From an uncultured Fretibacterium sp. (GTDB taxonomy: Bacteria; Synergistota; Synergistia; Synergistales; Aminobacteriaceae), in assembly GCA_937915755.1 (NCBI GenBank), contig CALGGR010000241.1, positions 1-12,155 of the forward strand: a stretch of DNA of 12,155 nucleotides, read 5' to 3'. Within the stretch, counting starts at the first letter, position 1. Each line of letters begins with the position of its first letter. Below, piece by piece: positions 1 to 6,650 of this stretch. Made by a program: the position numbers and the translations under genes. A model generated the notes under the pieces. The model did not search any database, was not told the DNA's origin, and was given only the letters and a program-made list of their open reading frames with translations.

Positions 1-3
1 AGT

Positions 4-156
4 ATGAAGGCAATAGGAATTTTGCTTATTATTTTAGGGGCTGTTGGTATTATAATGGGATTAATGATGTTTGGTGACATCGGAATTGCATGTATAATAG
101 GAGCTGTTGCAGCATTATTGTCAGGTATTGGATTCTTACTTGTGCCTAAACGGTAG
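4..156 (+). CDS. Small two-helix membrane protein, unknown function
   Basis: A 50-residue reading frame, MKAIGILLII... to ...LLVPKR, ends in TAG at 154-156. Nearly the whole chain is hydrophobic: residues 4-22 and 26-47 form two likely membrane helices joined by a short FGDIG turn containing the only acidic residue, with a basic PKR tail. I do not recognise a family. The gene lies in the A+T-rich left block and is followed 17 bases later by a strong intrinsic terminator, which supports it being a real transcription unit. The window begins three bases before the ATG, so the ribosome binding site is not visible, and the frame could continue upstream with this ATG being internal. Confidence 0.55.
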   Translation: MKAIGILLIILGAVGIIMGLMMFGDIGIACIIGAVAALLSGIGFLLVPKR

Positions 157-173
157 AAAACAGCATAACCCTG

Positions 174-199
174 AAAGACGGCTGACTGCCGTCTTTTTT
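174..199 (+). terminator. Intrinsic terminator after the small membrane protein
   Basis: The arms AAAGACGGC (174-182) and GCCGTCTTT (188-196) pair perfectly around a 5-base TGACT loop, and the right arm runs into a six-T tract (194-199). This is a textbook rho-independent terminator. It separates the small membrane protein from the promoter of the ATPase gene. Confidence 0.9.
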
Positions 200-257
200 A
201 CTTTTCATATTTACTCAGAGATTATAACTAATTTCGAATAATACGATATTTTTTAAC

Positions 258-286
258 TTGACATACTTTTTATTAAGTAATAAAAT
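258..286 (+). promoter_or_regulatory. Near-consensus sigma-70 promoter with embedded operator-like palindrome
   Basis: A perfect -35 box TTGACA (258-263) is separated by exactly 17 bases from TAAAAT (281-286), a 5/6 match to the -10 consensus. An 18-bp perfect inverted repeat, TTTTATTA-AG-TAATAAAA (268-285), covers the right half of the spacer and most of the -10 box. A dimeric repressor bound there would block RNA polymerase. Transcription would begin near 293, just before the decamer repeats. The promoter elements are seen directly; repression is an inference from the palindrome's position. Confidence 0.75.
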
Positions 287-297
287 TTAATTGTAAA

Positions 298-367
298 CAT
301 AACAAAGCATAACAAAACATAACAAAGCATAACAAGACATAACAACATATCATAAAACATAAAACGA
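298..367 (+). repeat. Tandem decamer repeats in the ATPase mRNA leader
   Basis: Five consecutive 10-base units occupy 298-347: CATAACAAAG, CATAACAAAA, CATAACAAAG, CATAACAAGA and CATAACAACA. Degenerate CATAAAA-type units follow to about 367. They begin about five bases after the predicted transcription start and end just before the ribosome binding site. The RNA would be almost entirely A and C with very few G residues, so it should stay unstructured. The ten-base period is also close to one DNA helical turn, so they could instead be protein-binding units on the DNA. Confidence 0.8.
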
Positions 368-391
368 AATAATAAGGAGTTACTGTAGTTA

Positions 392-1021
392 ATGAGGAAA
401 ATATATAAAGAAGAAGATAATCCTTATACTTTACAATTCAGCTATATTCCACCGCAGTATATATCGAGAATGAGCCTTACTGATGATATTATAAAAGATT
501 TGAAAAAGTCTGTGCCTGCATTCAGATGTCACTTTCTGACAGGGGTGAGAGGTTGTGGAAAAACTGTTTTAATGGCTGAGATTTCTGAGATATTAAGTAG
601 TGAAAAAGATTGGATAACTGTTGATATTGAGAATCCTGAGGGGAATATTATCGAGTTACTTGCCAGGGGACTTTATAGAAAACCTCATATTAGAAATATG
701 TTTGTCGAGGCAAAATTAGATTTTTCAGTAATGGGGCTGGGTGTGTCTGTTGAAAAAGCGAAGCTTATAGCGTCTAATGAGTTAGATGTGCTTGATATGA
801 TGCTCTCAACTTTAAAAAAGCACAACAAGAAGCTACTAGTGACCATAGATGAAGTGACTTACTGTGAAGAGATTGCTGAGTTCTCACATGCATTATCTTC
901 TTATGCAAGAGCAAAATATGATATTTTTGTATTGATGACCGGACTCAAATCTAATATCAAAGCTTTAAAGAATGATAAGTCGCTTACTTTTTTATATAGA
1001 GCGAAAGAACATGAGGTGTGA
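392..1021 (+). CDS. AAA-type ATP-binding protein, C-terminally truncated
   Basis: A 209-residue protein with a Walker A loop GVRGCGKT (residues 51-58) and a Walker B strand LLVTIDEV (148-155). It resembles the uncharacterised Firmicutes ATP-binding proteins whose N-terminal AAA module carries the conserved stretch LTFLYRA (here 199-204). As I remember that family, it is about 380-400 residues long, with a C-terminal winged-helix half after this point. Here the protein breaks immediately after FLYRA into KEHEV and a stop, so the C-terminal half is missing. ATG 392 is the only sensible start because an in-frame TAG sits at 386-388; AAGGAG at 374-379 is a plausible ribosome binding site 12 bases away. 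Base composition is far more A+T-rich than the genes to the right. It may bind ATP, but full function is doubtful. Confidence 0.75.
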   Translation: MRKIYKEEDNPYTLQFSYIPPQYISRMSLTDDIIKDLKKSVPAFRCHFLTGVRGCGKTVLMAEISEILSSEKDWITVDIENPEGNIIELLARGLYRKPHIRNMFVEAKLDFSVMGLGVSVEKAKLIASNELDVLDMMLSTLKKHNKKLLVTIDEVTYCEEIAEFSHALSSYARAKYDIFVLMTGLKSNIKALKNDKSLTFLYRAKEHEV

Positions 1022-1023
1022 GG

Positions 1024-1434
1024 ATGAAATTTTACGACCTTGAGGGCCTTTCTCAGAAGTGCGGGACGGACAACAAGTATGACATCACGGCGCGTATCGC
1101 GGCGCGGGCCCGCTGGCTGAGCGGGCAGAGAACGGCGGACAGGGCTATGACACTCAGTCGGTACTTGCCGCTAATGACCTCTGGAAGTCTCTTGGCGACA
1201 AGATGGTCAGCTCTGACGGTTTCTACGATGTCGGCGCGATTGTCGAGATTGCTGACGGAACTACAAACACCTTCACCGGCGCAAATACATACAGGATACT
1301 TGAGCTTTCGCCGAAACTTGACGACGACACCGACCTGCCGAAGTACAGCGCATCAGAAATCGGGAGCAACATTTCAGCCCAGCAGAAGATGTACAAGCTC
1401 GACGGAGCGTTTCATTCACGCCGCACAATGGTAA
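1024..1434 (+). pseudogene. rpoZ: 5' fragment of rpoZ (RNA polymerase omega) with out-of-frame tail
   Basis: The first ~35 codons, MKFYDLEGLSQK... through NKYDITARIAARARWLSGQ, match the N-terminal pattern of bacterial omega subunits (compare the (N)KYDL..A..RAR core). Omega folds onto the beta-prime C-terminus and aids RNA polymerase assembly. After about 1,128 the similarity ends. The frame stays open to 1,434, but that tail is only the shadow of the surface-protein gene read in another frame and should have no meaning. GAGGTG at 1,013-1,018 is a suitable ribosome binding site for ATG 1,024 and overlaps the ATPase stop codon. The preceding residues RAKEHEV could be the last codons of the gene that naturally precedes rpoZ (often gmk), but this is speculation. 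The omega assignment rests on ~35 residues. Confidence 0.5.
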
Positions 1435-4379
1435 TAGGCGGAGGTTCGGCGGGAACAGGAAAGCTCAACATCACATCAACAACCTGCGAGGGTCTCGATT
1501 CCGAGATGCACATGCTGATTGACGGCGGAGTAATCTCAGTCTCAGCTCCAGATGACGGAATCAACGTGAACGAGGACTATGTGTCGGTCTTCACGATGAA
1601 GAGCGGCACTCTCACGGTAAGCTCAACGGGCGGAGATGGCATAGACTCTAACGGCTGGGTTGCTTTCAACGGCGGAACTCTCAACATTACAGCTGGAAGT
1701 CAGAGACAGAACTCAGCGGGCGAGGCAGGGATTGACGCAGAGAACGGTGTCTATATCTACAACTCGAACGCATACACATGGAGTGCTTCAGGAAGCGGCG
1801 GGAATGACCCTCGCCCAGAAAGACCGGATGCCCCAATAATCACGACGGAATCACTTTCTTCTGCGACAGTAGGAACGGCATATTCTGCAAAGCTCGAAGC
1901 AACAAGCAATTCGCCGATAACGTGGACAGTATACTCAGGCTCTCTTCCAACAGGTCTTACTCTCAACCCATCGACAGGCGAAATCTCAGGCATTCCATCG
2001 TTACCGGGAGAATTCACGTTTATGTTGGCCGCGAGTAACTCAGCCGGTAGAGCTTCTCAGACATTTACCCTCACCGTTGAGCCTGAAGATGTCCCAGTCG
2101 TGATAGCTTCCGAAGCTCTTAATCCCGCAGAGACAGGACAGCCCTACAGTCATAGTCTCAAAGCCTCAGGTGCTCCGACCTCATGGAGCGTAACGAGCGG
2201 AGTTTTGCCCGCCGGATTGACGCTCTCAGCTGACGGAGTAATCACCGGCACAGTCAGCACGGACGCAATCGAGTCCAATGCAGAATCGGGCAAGGTTTAC
2301 TCCTTCGACATAACGGCTGAGAATGCGGCAGGCTCAGACACAAAGACCTTCAGCATCACCGTATATCAGCCTGTCCGGATCATCACTGAGGCCCTCCCGA
2401 ACGCAAAGGAAGGCGAGGAATATTACGCTGAGATTGAGGCGGAAGGCACGCGTGACACATTCACTCAGAACGTAACCAGCACAATCCCTCCAGGCTTGGA
2501 ATACGGCACTTCCGAGACTGGAAAAATCACCCTCAAAGGAACTCCCTCAATCGCCGGAAATTACAGTGTTGCGGCAGTTTTTGCGAACAGATGGAGTACG
2601 GTCGAGGAAAGCTTCACACTCACTGTCGAAGGGAAAACAACATCTACAGCGAAGCCAAGAATAACAATCCCGAAGACGGACGATTACCTTATTGCCGGAA
2701 AAGATTACAGCTTCCAGTTCGGGACATCAGGAAATGCGCCCGTAATCTGGGCAGTAACTGGCAACGTTCCAGCGGGACTGTCGTTCGATGCTTCAACGGG
2801 GAAACTCAGCGGGAAAGCCGAAGCTACAGACGAAGGGAAGTATTCATACTCTCCGATGTCATACAGCTTCACGATTACTGCCACGAACAGCGGCGGAACT
2901 GACAGCGCGGATGTGTACATGAAGGTTTACTATCCGCCGGAGTTTGCTGCTTCTTCATTGCCCAACGCTACACTGAACGCAGGCTACAAGGCTGAGATTA
3001 CGGCTGAAGGCACAGAGCAGGGCATGACATGGGCAGCATCGTCAATGAATCTCCCGGAAGGTCTGACCCTCACAACGTCCAAGAACAACCGTAAATGCAC
3101 AATCACTGGAGTGCCGCATGAAATAGGGACATCAAGCTTCACTCTGAAACTCTCAAACACTGCCGGTTCAACGTCGGAAAAAGTATTCATTCTGAGAGTC
3201 AGCGAGGCTTCACCAGAGGAGACAGGGAAACCGACAATCTCAACTCAGTCGCTGTACAACGGTGAAATATCCGTGCAGTACGTTGCGTTTCTTGAGGCGG
3301 CTGGCCGTAGACCGATAACGTGGTCGCGGTCAGGCGGAAAGCTCCCCAAAGGTCTGACTCTCGACAGTTACGGAGCAATCAAAGGAGTTCCAACAAAGGC
3401 GGGAACGTACAACTTCACCGTAACCGCAGCCAACAGTGAGGGATCATCATCGCAGAACTTCACCATCGTGGTAACGGGCGACAAGTACAAGAAGCCTAAA
3501 ATCTCAACGAGGAAGATTCCCGACGCCACTCAAAACCAGCCATACAGCGTTCAGCTGGCATGTACAGGGACTGAGCCGATAACGTGGTCATTGGCGAACA
3601 ACAAGCAGCCTTCGGGGATTTACGTTACTGAGGACGGAAGAATCACGGGAATCCCGAAAGAGGCCGGAAAGTTCAGAATCAAAGTCAAAGCCGAAAACAA
3701 CATAGGCTCTGCGACGCGGACATTCAGCCTCAAGGTCGACGGTATTGCGCCGAAGATACTGACCGATGACCTTCCCATAGGCACGAAGAAAGTGAGCTAT
3801 AACGCGCAGTTGGTTGCTGACGGAACAGACCCGGTAAAGTGGAGCAAATCGGGGAGTTTCCCTTCCGCCCTGAAGCTCAACACAAAGACTGGAGCAATCA
3901 CTGGCAAGCCAAGAAAGGCAAATACATACGGCTTCAAGATAACTGCCAAGAACAAGTACGGCAAGTACACAAAGTCGTTCGTCATTATCGTAACTGACGA
4001 AGCTCAGGAAACAAGCAGCACGACATCAGCCGTTATAGAGCCTTCAACAGCTATTGCTCTGGATTACCCGCAGGAATACTCAGAGCCTGAAATTTTCCCC
4101 AATCATGAGAGCGAGATTGATCTCTTCGTTGTCAGCGGGGACGAGGAACTTAGGGGCGAGATTTATGCTCCAGAAGGTAAGCCCTTGACGTTCAAGATCG
4201 GCGCGGAAGCTGAGGATGTGGAAGTCTACATTGCTGACGAGGCTATTGCGATTGACGTTGAGGACGATGGGACGTTCATTCTTCCGGGTGAACTTGTAAG
4301 TGATGAGTTCGTGATTTACGCGGTTTCTGACGGGGTGAAGACGATCGAGCTTTACATCGTCGCGGAAGAGGAAGAGTAA
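1203..4379 (+). CDS. Surface protein: partial Cthe_2159-like carbohydrate-binding domain plus eight He_PIG Ig-like domains, N-terminus lost
   Basis: From ATG 1,203 the frame gives 1,058 residues. Residues 1-195 contain IADGTTNTFTG and repeated DDGI/GDGIDSNG-type turns typical of Cthe_2159 (PF14262) beta-helical carbohydrate-binding domains. Residues 211-932 hold eight Ig-like putative domains of the He_PIG (PF05345) type. Residues 933-1058 form an acidic tail ending in AEEEE. I see no SLH, sortase or membrane anchor. Protein-like sequence in the same frame continues upstream of the ATG (ENGGQGYDTQS at about 1,128-1,160, then LWKSLGDK), so 1,203 lies inside the domain. No Shine-Dalgarno precedes it, and in-frame stops at 1,041 and 1,080 lie further upstream. 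The signal peptide and first part of the domain are absent, so the protein could not be exported as it stands. The intact ancestor was probably an extracellular polysaccharide-binding or adhesion protein. Confidence 0.8.
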   Translation: MVSSDGFYDVGAIVEIADGTTNTFTGANTYRILELSPKLDDDTDLPKYSASEIGSNISAQQKMYKLDGAFHSRRTMVIGGGSAGTGKLNITSTTCEGLDSEMHMLIDGGVISVSAPDDGINVNEDYVSVFTMKSGTLTVSSTGGDGIDSNGWVAFNGGTLNITAGSQRQNSAGEAGIDAENGVYIYNSNAYTWSASGSGGNDPRPERPDAPIITTESLSSATVGTAYSAKLEATSNSPITWTVYSGSLPTGLTLNPSTGEISGIPSLPGEFTFMLAASNSAGRASQTFTLTVEPEDVPVVIASEALNPAETGQPYSHSLKASGAPTSWSVTSGVLPAGLTLSADGVITGTVSTDAIESNAESGKVYSFDITAENAAGSDTKTFSITVYQPVRIITEALPNAKEGEEYYAEIEAEGTRDTFTQNVTSTIPPGLEYGTSETGKITLKGTPSIAGNYSVAAVFANRWSTVEESFTLTVEGKTTSTAKPRITIPKTDDYLIAGKDYSFQFGTSGNAPVIWAVTGNVPAGLSFDASTGKLSGKAEATDEGKYSYSPMSYSFTITATNSGGTDSADVYMKVYYPPEFAASSLPNATLNAGYKAEITAEGTEQGMTWAASSMNLPEGLTLTTSKNNRKCTITGVPHEIGTSSFTLKLSNTAGSTSEKVFILRVSEASPEETGKPTISTQSLYNGEISVQYVAFLEAAGRRPITWSRSGGKLPKGLTLDSYGAIKGVPTKAGTYNFTVTAANSEGSSSQNFTIVVTGDKYKKPKISTRKIPDATQNQPYSVQLACTGTEPITWSLANNKQPSGIYVTEDGRITGIPKEAGKFRIKVKAENNIGSATRTFSLKVDGIAPKILTDDLPIGTKKVSYNAQLVADGTDPVKWSKSGSFPSALKLNTKTGAITGKPRKANTYGFKITAKNKYGKYTKSFVIIVTDEAQETSSTTSAVIEPSTAIALDYPQEYSEPEIFPNHESEIDLFVVSGDEELRGEIYAPEGKPLTFKIGAEAEDVEVYIADEAIAIDVEDDGTFILPGELVSDEFVIYAVSDGVKTIELYIVAEEEE
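1833..3998 (+). repeat. Eight tandem He_PIG-type Ig-like domain repeats
   Basis: Eight units of 83-94 residues are encoded here. In the protein counted from ATG 1,203 they lie at about 211-294, 298-389, 391-476, 485-578, 579-668, 677-759, 764-846 and 849-932. Each follows the same plan: a P.I.T..L opening, Y.a.l.a.G in strand B, a W or equivalent, (L/V)P.GL.L in the middle, (I/L).G.P before a G.(Y/F).F strand, and an (N/K)..G....F.L.V ending. The copies are divergent at the DNA level, so this is an old expansion rather than a recent slippage. Units 7 and 8 are much richer in lysine than units 1-3. Confidence 0.85.
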
Positions 4380-4395
4380 CAGTAGAAATCAGCAG

Positions 4396-4425
4396 GGGGA
4401 GTGCTTGCTAGGCATTCCCCTTTTT
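4396..4425 (+). terminator. Intrinsic terminator after the surface-protein gene
   Basis: GGGGAGTGC (4,396-4,404) pairs with GCATTCCCC (4,412-4,420), with one G-T wobble, around a 7-base loop, followed by five T residues (4,421-4,425). The stop codon of the convergent pgeF gene (4,408-4,410, TAG on the minus strand) lies in the loop. Read from the minus strand the hairpin has no T tract, so it should terminate mainly rightward transcription. Confidence 0.85.
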
Positions 4426-5064
4426 CATGCTTACGAGAAGGGTCATACGTTCGTGAATATCACCGCGCCTGTACGAATAGCACCGCTCATCTTTAAGCGT
4501 GTCGATTCCTGAGAGGGTTATATTCCCTTCAGAAAGTCCCTCGTCAATAAGCTGGCATCTAATCTCGCCCGCAAGGTCAAAATATAAATTCTCGCCTTCA
4601 ATATCGTAATTCTCTTTGTGGAACGCCTCAATCCCCTTGACTGTCCATTCATCGCCGGACTTCCTGAAGTATTCCCGCCCTATACATGGCCCAATCCAAG
4701 CAAAAGAATCACTCACATCACCATAAATCTCGCGGGCAATTCTGAGACCTTCACGCGAAATATTGAGGACTGTTCCCTTGTAGCCGGAATGAAGTATCAT
4801 GACCCACGAAATCCCCCATATCATAACGGGAGCGCAGTCAGCAAACCTCAGTGATGCCTGAACGTTCGGGACTGTCAGCAATACACCGTCAGCCTCAAGC
4901 CTTGAAGGGAGAGAAATCTCAGGGAGAGTATCAGCGTCGACGACAAGAATTTTTTTCCCGTGAACCTGCGAGGGCTTTATGTGAGGTATTGAGTCGGAAA
5001 TGTCCAGCGTATCCCCGTTCATGAAGAAATCAGCGGCAATACTCGTGGTTGTCGTTATTCTCAT
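4408..5064 (-). CDS. pgeF: PgeF/YfiH family protein (Cu-oxidase_4, laccase-like domain)
   Basis: A 218-residue protein covering the full family length. The metal-site signature is intact: QVH at residues 33-35 (H35), ADCAPV with C77, and LHSGYKG with H92, followed by the family block IGPCIG...YF (about 125-133) and a late CYSYRRG. Members are zinc enzymes with purine nucleoside phosphorylase/adenosine deaminase activity (YlmD, human LACC1). E. coli YfiH/PgeF is reported to correct wrongly loaded peptidoglycan precursors. The usual HSGWRG motif reads HSGYKG here, a conservative change. The ATG overlaps the stop of the upstream macrodomain gene as ATGA, so translation is probably coupled. Which of the activities matters in this organism cannot be told from sequence. 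Confidence 0.88.
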   Translation of the reverse strand: MRITTTTSIAADFFMNGDTLDISDSIPHIKPSQVHGKKILVVDADTLPEISLPSRLEADGVLLTVPNVQASLRFADCAPVMIWGISWVMILHSGYKGTVLNISREGLRIAREIYGDVSDSFAWIGPCIGREYFRKSGDEWTVKGIEAFHKENYDIEGENLYFDLAGEIRCQLIDEGLSEGNITLSGIDTLKDERCYSYRRGDIHERMTLLVSMKKGNA

Positions 5065-5573
5065 TCTGCAAGCTCCGGAAAATTCTCGTGCGCAATCTTC
5101 ATCATGTCGTCGCCAAAAAGAGCAATCACTATGTCCATCTCATCGCCGCTTCTGCTCAGAAAATCCTGTATTGTGTTCACGGCAATTTTGAGAGCATCAG
5201 CCTTTGGGTAGCCGTAGATTCCTGCTGAGATTAGTGGGAAGGCAAGAGATTTGCAGGCATTATTCTCCGCGAGCCTCAGAGAGTTTTCATAGCATGACCG
5301 AAGAAGCCCGGCCTCGCCGTGTTTTCCGCCGCCCCATTTTGGTCCGACTGTATGGATTATGAACTTTGCTGGAAGATTGTAACCCTTTGTGATTTTCGCG
5401 CCTCCTGTACGACAGCCTCCGAGAGTTTTGCATTCCTCAAGAAGCTCTTTTCCTGCTGCCCTGTGAATTGCGCCGTCAACTCCTCCGCCTCCTAAGAGCG
5501 TTGAGTTTGCAGCGTTCACTATCGCATCAACATTGAGCGTCGTAATATCAGCCTTGATTATCCTAAGTGGCAT
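5061..5573 (-). CDS. Macrodomain protein, O-acetyl-ADP-ribose deacetylase (YmdB-like)
   Basis: A 170-residue single macrodomain, the typical length for bacterial YmdB-type enzymes. The N-terminal I.KADIT leads into the ADP-ribose-binding signature NAANSTLLGGGGVDGAIHR, then HTVGPKW, and the second loop LISAGIYGYP. Known members hydrolyse O-acetyl-ADP-ribose and can remove mono-ADP-ribose from proteins in the cytoplasm. The start is taken at ATG 5,573 (MPLRIIKADIT), preceded by AAAGGTG at a suitable distance. The frame stays open further upstream, but the extra 47 residues have no family likeness and would run into the divergent permease gene. The last four bases overlap pgeF, forming a two-gene unit that links ADP-ribose and purine nucleoside chemistry. 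Confidence 0.92.
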   Translation of the reverse strand: MPLRIIKADITTLNVDAIVNAANSTLLGGGGVDGAIHRAAGKELLEECKTLGGCRTGGAKITKGYNLPAKFIIHTVGPKWGGGKHGEAGLLRSCYENSLRLAENNACKSLAFPLISAGIYGYPKADALKIAVNTIQDFLSRSGDEMDIVIALFGDDMMKIAHENFPELAE

Positions 5574-5594
5574 TATGATTTCACCTTTCTGTGC

Positions 5595-5607
5595 TAAGAT
5601 TATCTTA
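5595..5607. promoter_or_regulatory. Palindrome in the divergent macrodomain/AEC promoter region
   Basis: TAAGAT-T-ATCTTA is a perfect 6+1+6 inverted repeat near the middle of the 61-bp gap between the two divergent genes. It contains possible -10 boxes for both directions: GATAAT leftward (5,604-5,599) and the weaker TATCTT rightward (5,601-5,606). No convincing -35 boxes accompany them. The arrangement suggests overlapping back-to-back promoters, or an operator controlling both genes. The same ten bases, TAAGATTATC, recur upstream of gpmA at 12,072-12,081. Confidence 0.45.
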
Positions 5608-5634
5608 TATTTTTTGTTACGGGGGAAATTGTAC

Positions 5635-6579
5635 ATGAATCTCGACTTTTTTGCAGTAGCTTCAAACCTCGTCAGTCTATTTGCTTTAATCGCAGTAGGA
5701 TATATTGCCGTCAAATCCGGCGTACTTCACCCGGAAGCCTCACCGCATTTCTCGTCCCTCCTGATGAAAATCACGCTTCCCTGCACGATATTCGTATCGC
5801 TCGTTACCCGTGAATACAACGCCGCCTTTGCCCGCGATGGAATAACGATAACTCTCGCCGGAATAGTGGCATTCCTTGCCATGCTTTATATTGGGCGAGG
5901 ACTTTCGCTGCTTCTCAGAGTTCCTGACGGCACGAGAGGTGTGTGGGCATTCGTAAGCGCGTACAGCAATTCGGGGTTCATGGGATTTCCGATAGCACTT
6001 GCGCTTTTCGGGACTGAAGGACTCGCGCTCTCGGTGATGCTGAATATCTCGTTCAACGCGACAATATACACGCTGGGAGTCATGGAGTTAATCAGAGATA
6101 ATCCCAATCACGGCTCGGACGGCATCAACATAAAGTCAATAATCTTCAGCAACATAAACATAGCAACTGTATTGAGCCTGATATTCTATTTCGGGAGGAT
6201 CAGCGTTCCTCAGTCATTGATTGTTCCTCTGAACTATATTTCCGGCATAACCACTCCGCTCTCGATGATGATAATCGGAATGACGCTCGCTCACTCGAAA
6301 ATGTCATCGCTTTTCACGGACGTTCACGCTTGGACTGCTACGGCCACGAGGCTGGTTGTGTATCCTGTTGCGCTGATTGGGATATTCAGAGTGTTCCCGC
6401 TGAGTGAGAATCCTCTCGTGAGTGCGGTGCTTGTGCTTATAGCTGCGATGCCCGGGGCTAGTGTTACGGCGGTTTTGTGCGAGATGTATCACGGGAATAT
6501 TGACTTTGCTGCGAGGGCTATGTTCATTCAGAATATTCTTTGCATGGTTACGATTCCGATAGTATGTATGATGATTTAG
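5635..6579 (+). CDS. AEC (auxin efflux carrier) family permease
   Basis: A 314-residue, strongly hydrophobic protein with about ten membrane segments in two similar halves, typical in length for bacterial members of PF03547. Family marks include the first helix ending in GYIAVKSGVL, the ITLPCTIFVS stretch, SNSGFMGFPIAL in the first half, and the matching AAMPGASVTAVLCEMY in the second half. Bacterial AEC proteins move small organic anions such as malate or malonate. The substrate here cannot be inferred. ATG 5,635 is chosen because GGGGGA lies eight bases upstream and the chain begins as family members do; an earlier in-frame ATG at 5,533 lies within the divergent macrodomain gene. It shares its promoter region with the macrodomain/pgeF pair but has no evident functional tie to them. 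Confidence 0.9.
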   Translation: MNLDFFAVASNLVSLFALIAVGYIAVKSGVLHPEASPHFSSLLMKITLPCTIFVSLVTREYNAAFARDGITITLAGIVAFLAMLYIGRGLSLLLRVPDGTRGVWAFVSAYSNSGFMGFPIALALFGTEGLALSVMLNISFNATIYTLGVMELIRDNPNHGSDGINIKSIIFSNINIATVLSLIFYFGRISVPQSLIVPLNYISGITTPLSMMIIGMTLAHSKMSSLFTDVHAWTATATRLVVYPVALIGIFRVFPLSENPLVSAVLVLIAAMPGASVTAVLCEMYHGNIDFAARAMFIQNILCMVTIPIVCMMI

Positions 6580-6590
6580 TTCTGGTGTGG

Positions 6591-6628
6591 TAAAATAGGG
6601 ACAACATTGAGGGGAGTTGACCCCTATT
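6591..6628 (-). terminator. Possible terminator for the 46-aa minus-strand gene
   Basis: Read on the minus strand, AATAGGG (6,628-6,622) can pair with CCCTATT (6,600-6,594), leading into TTTA. An alternative inner hairpin, AGGGG/CCCCT (6,625-6,621 with 6,614-6,610), competes for the same bases. The T tract is short, so this is a weak call. Read rightward, after the AEC gene, there is no T tract. Confidence 0.35.
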
Positions 6629-6650
6629 CAGAAATTAAATTACTCCCGGT

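Noticed and set aside
298..367. Decamer repeats as a CRISPR array
   Set aside because: The units are 10 bases long and directly adjacent with no unique spacers, so they cannot be a CRISPR array.
1129..1434. Coding tail of the rpoZ-like frame
   Set aside because: The translation is low-complexity Ser/Thr/Arg sequence with no omega likeness, while the +2 frame over the same bases encodes a recognisable Cthe_2159-like domain. It is a shadow.
5533..5634. N-terminal extension of the AEC permease (start at 5,533)
   Set aside because: It would overlap the macrodomain gene antisense. ATG 5,635 has its own ribosome binding site and fits the family N-terminus.
5574..5714. N-terminal extension of the macrodomain protein (start at 5,714)
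   Set aside because: The extra residues have no family likeness, overlap the start of the divergent permease, and a good ribosome binding site precedes ATG 5,573.
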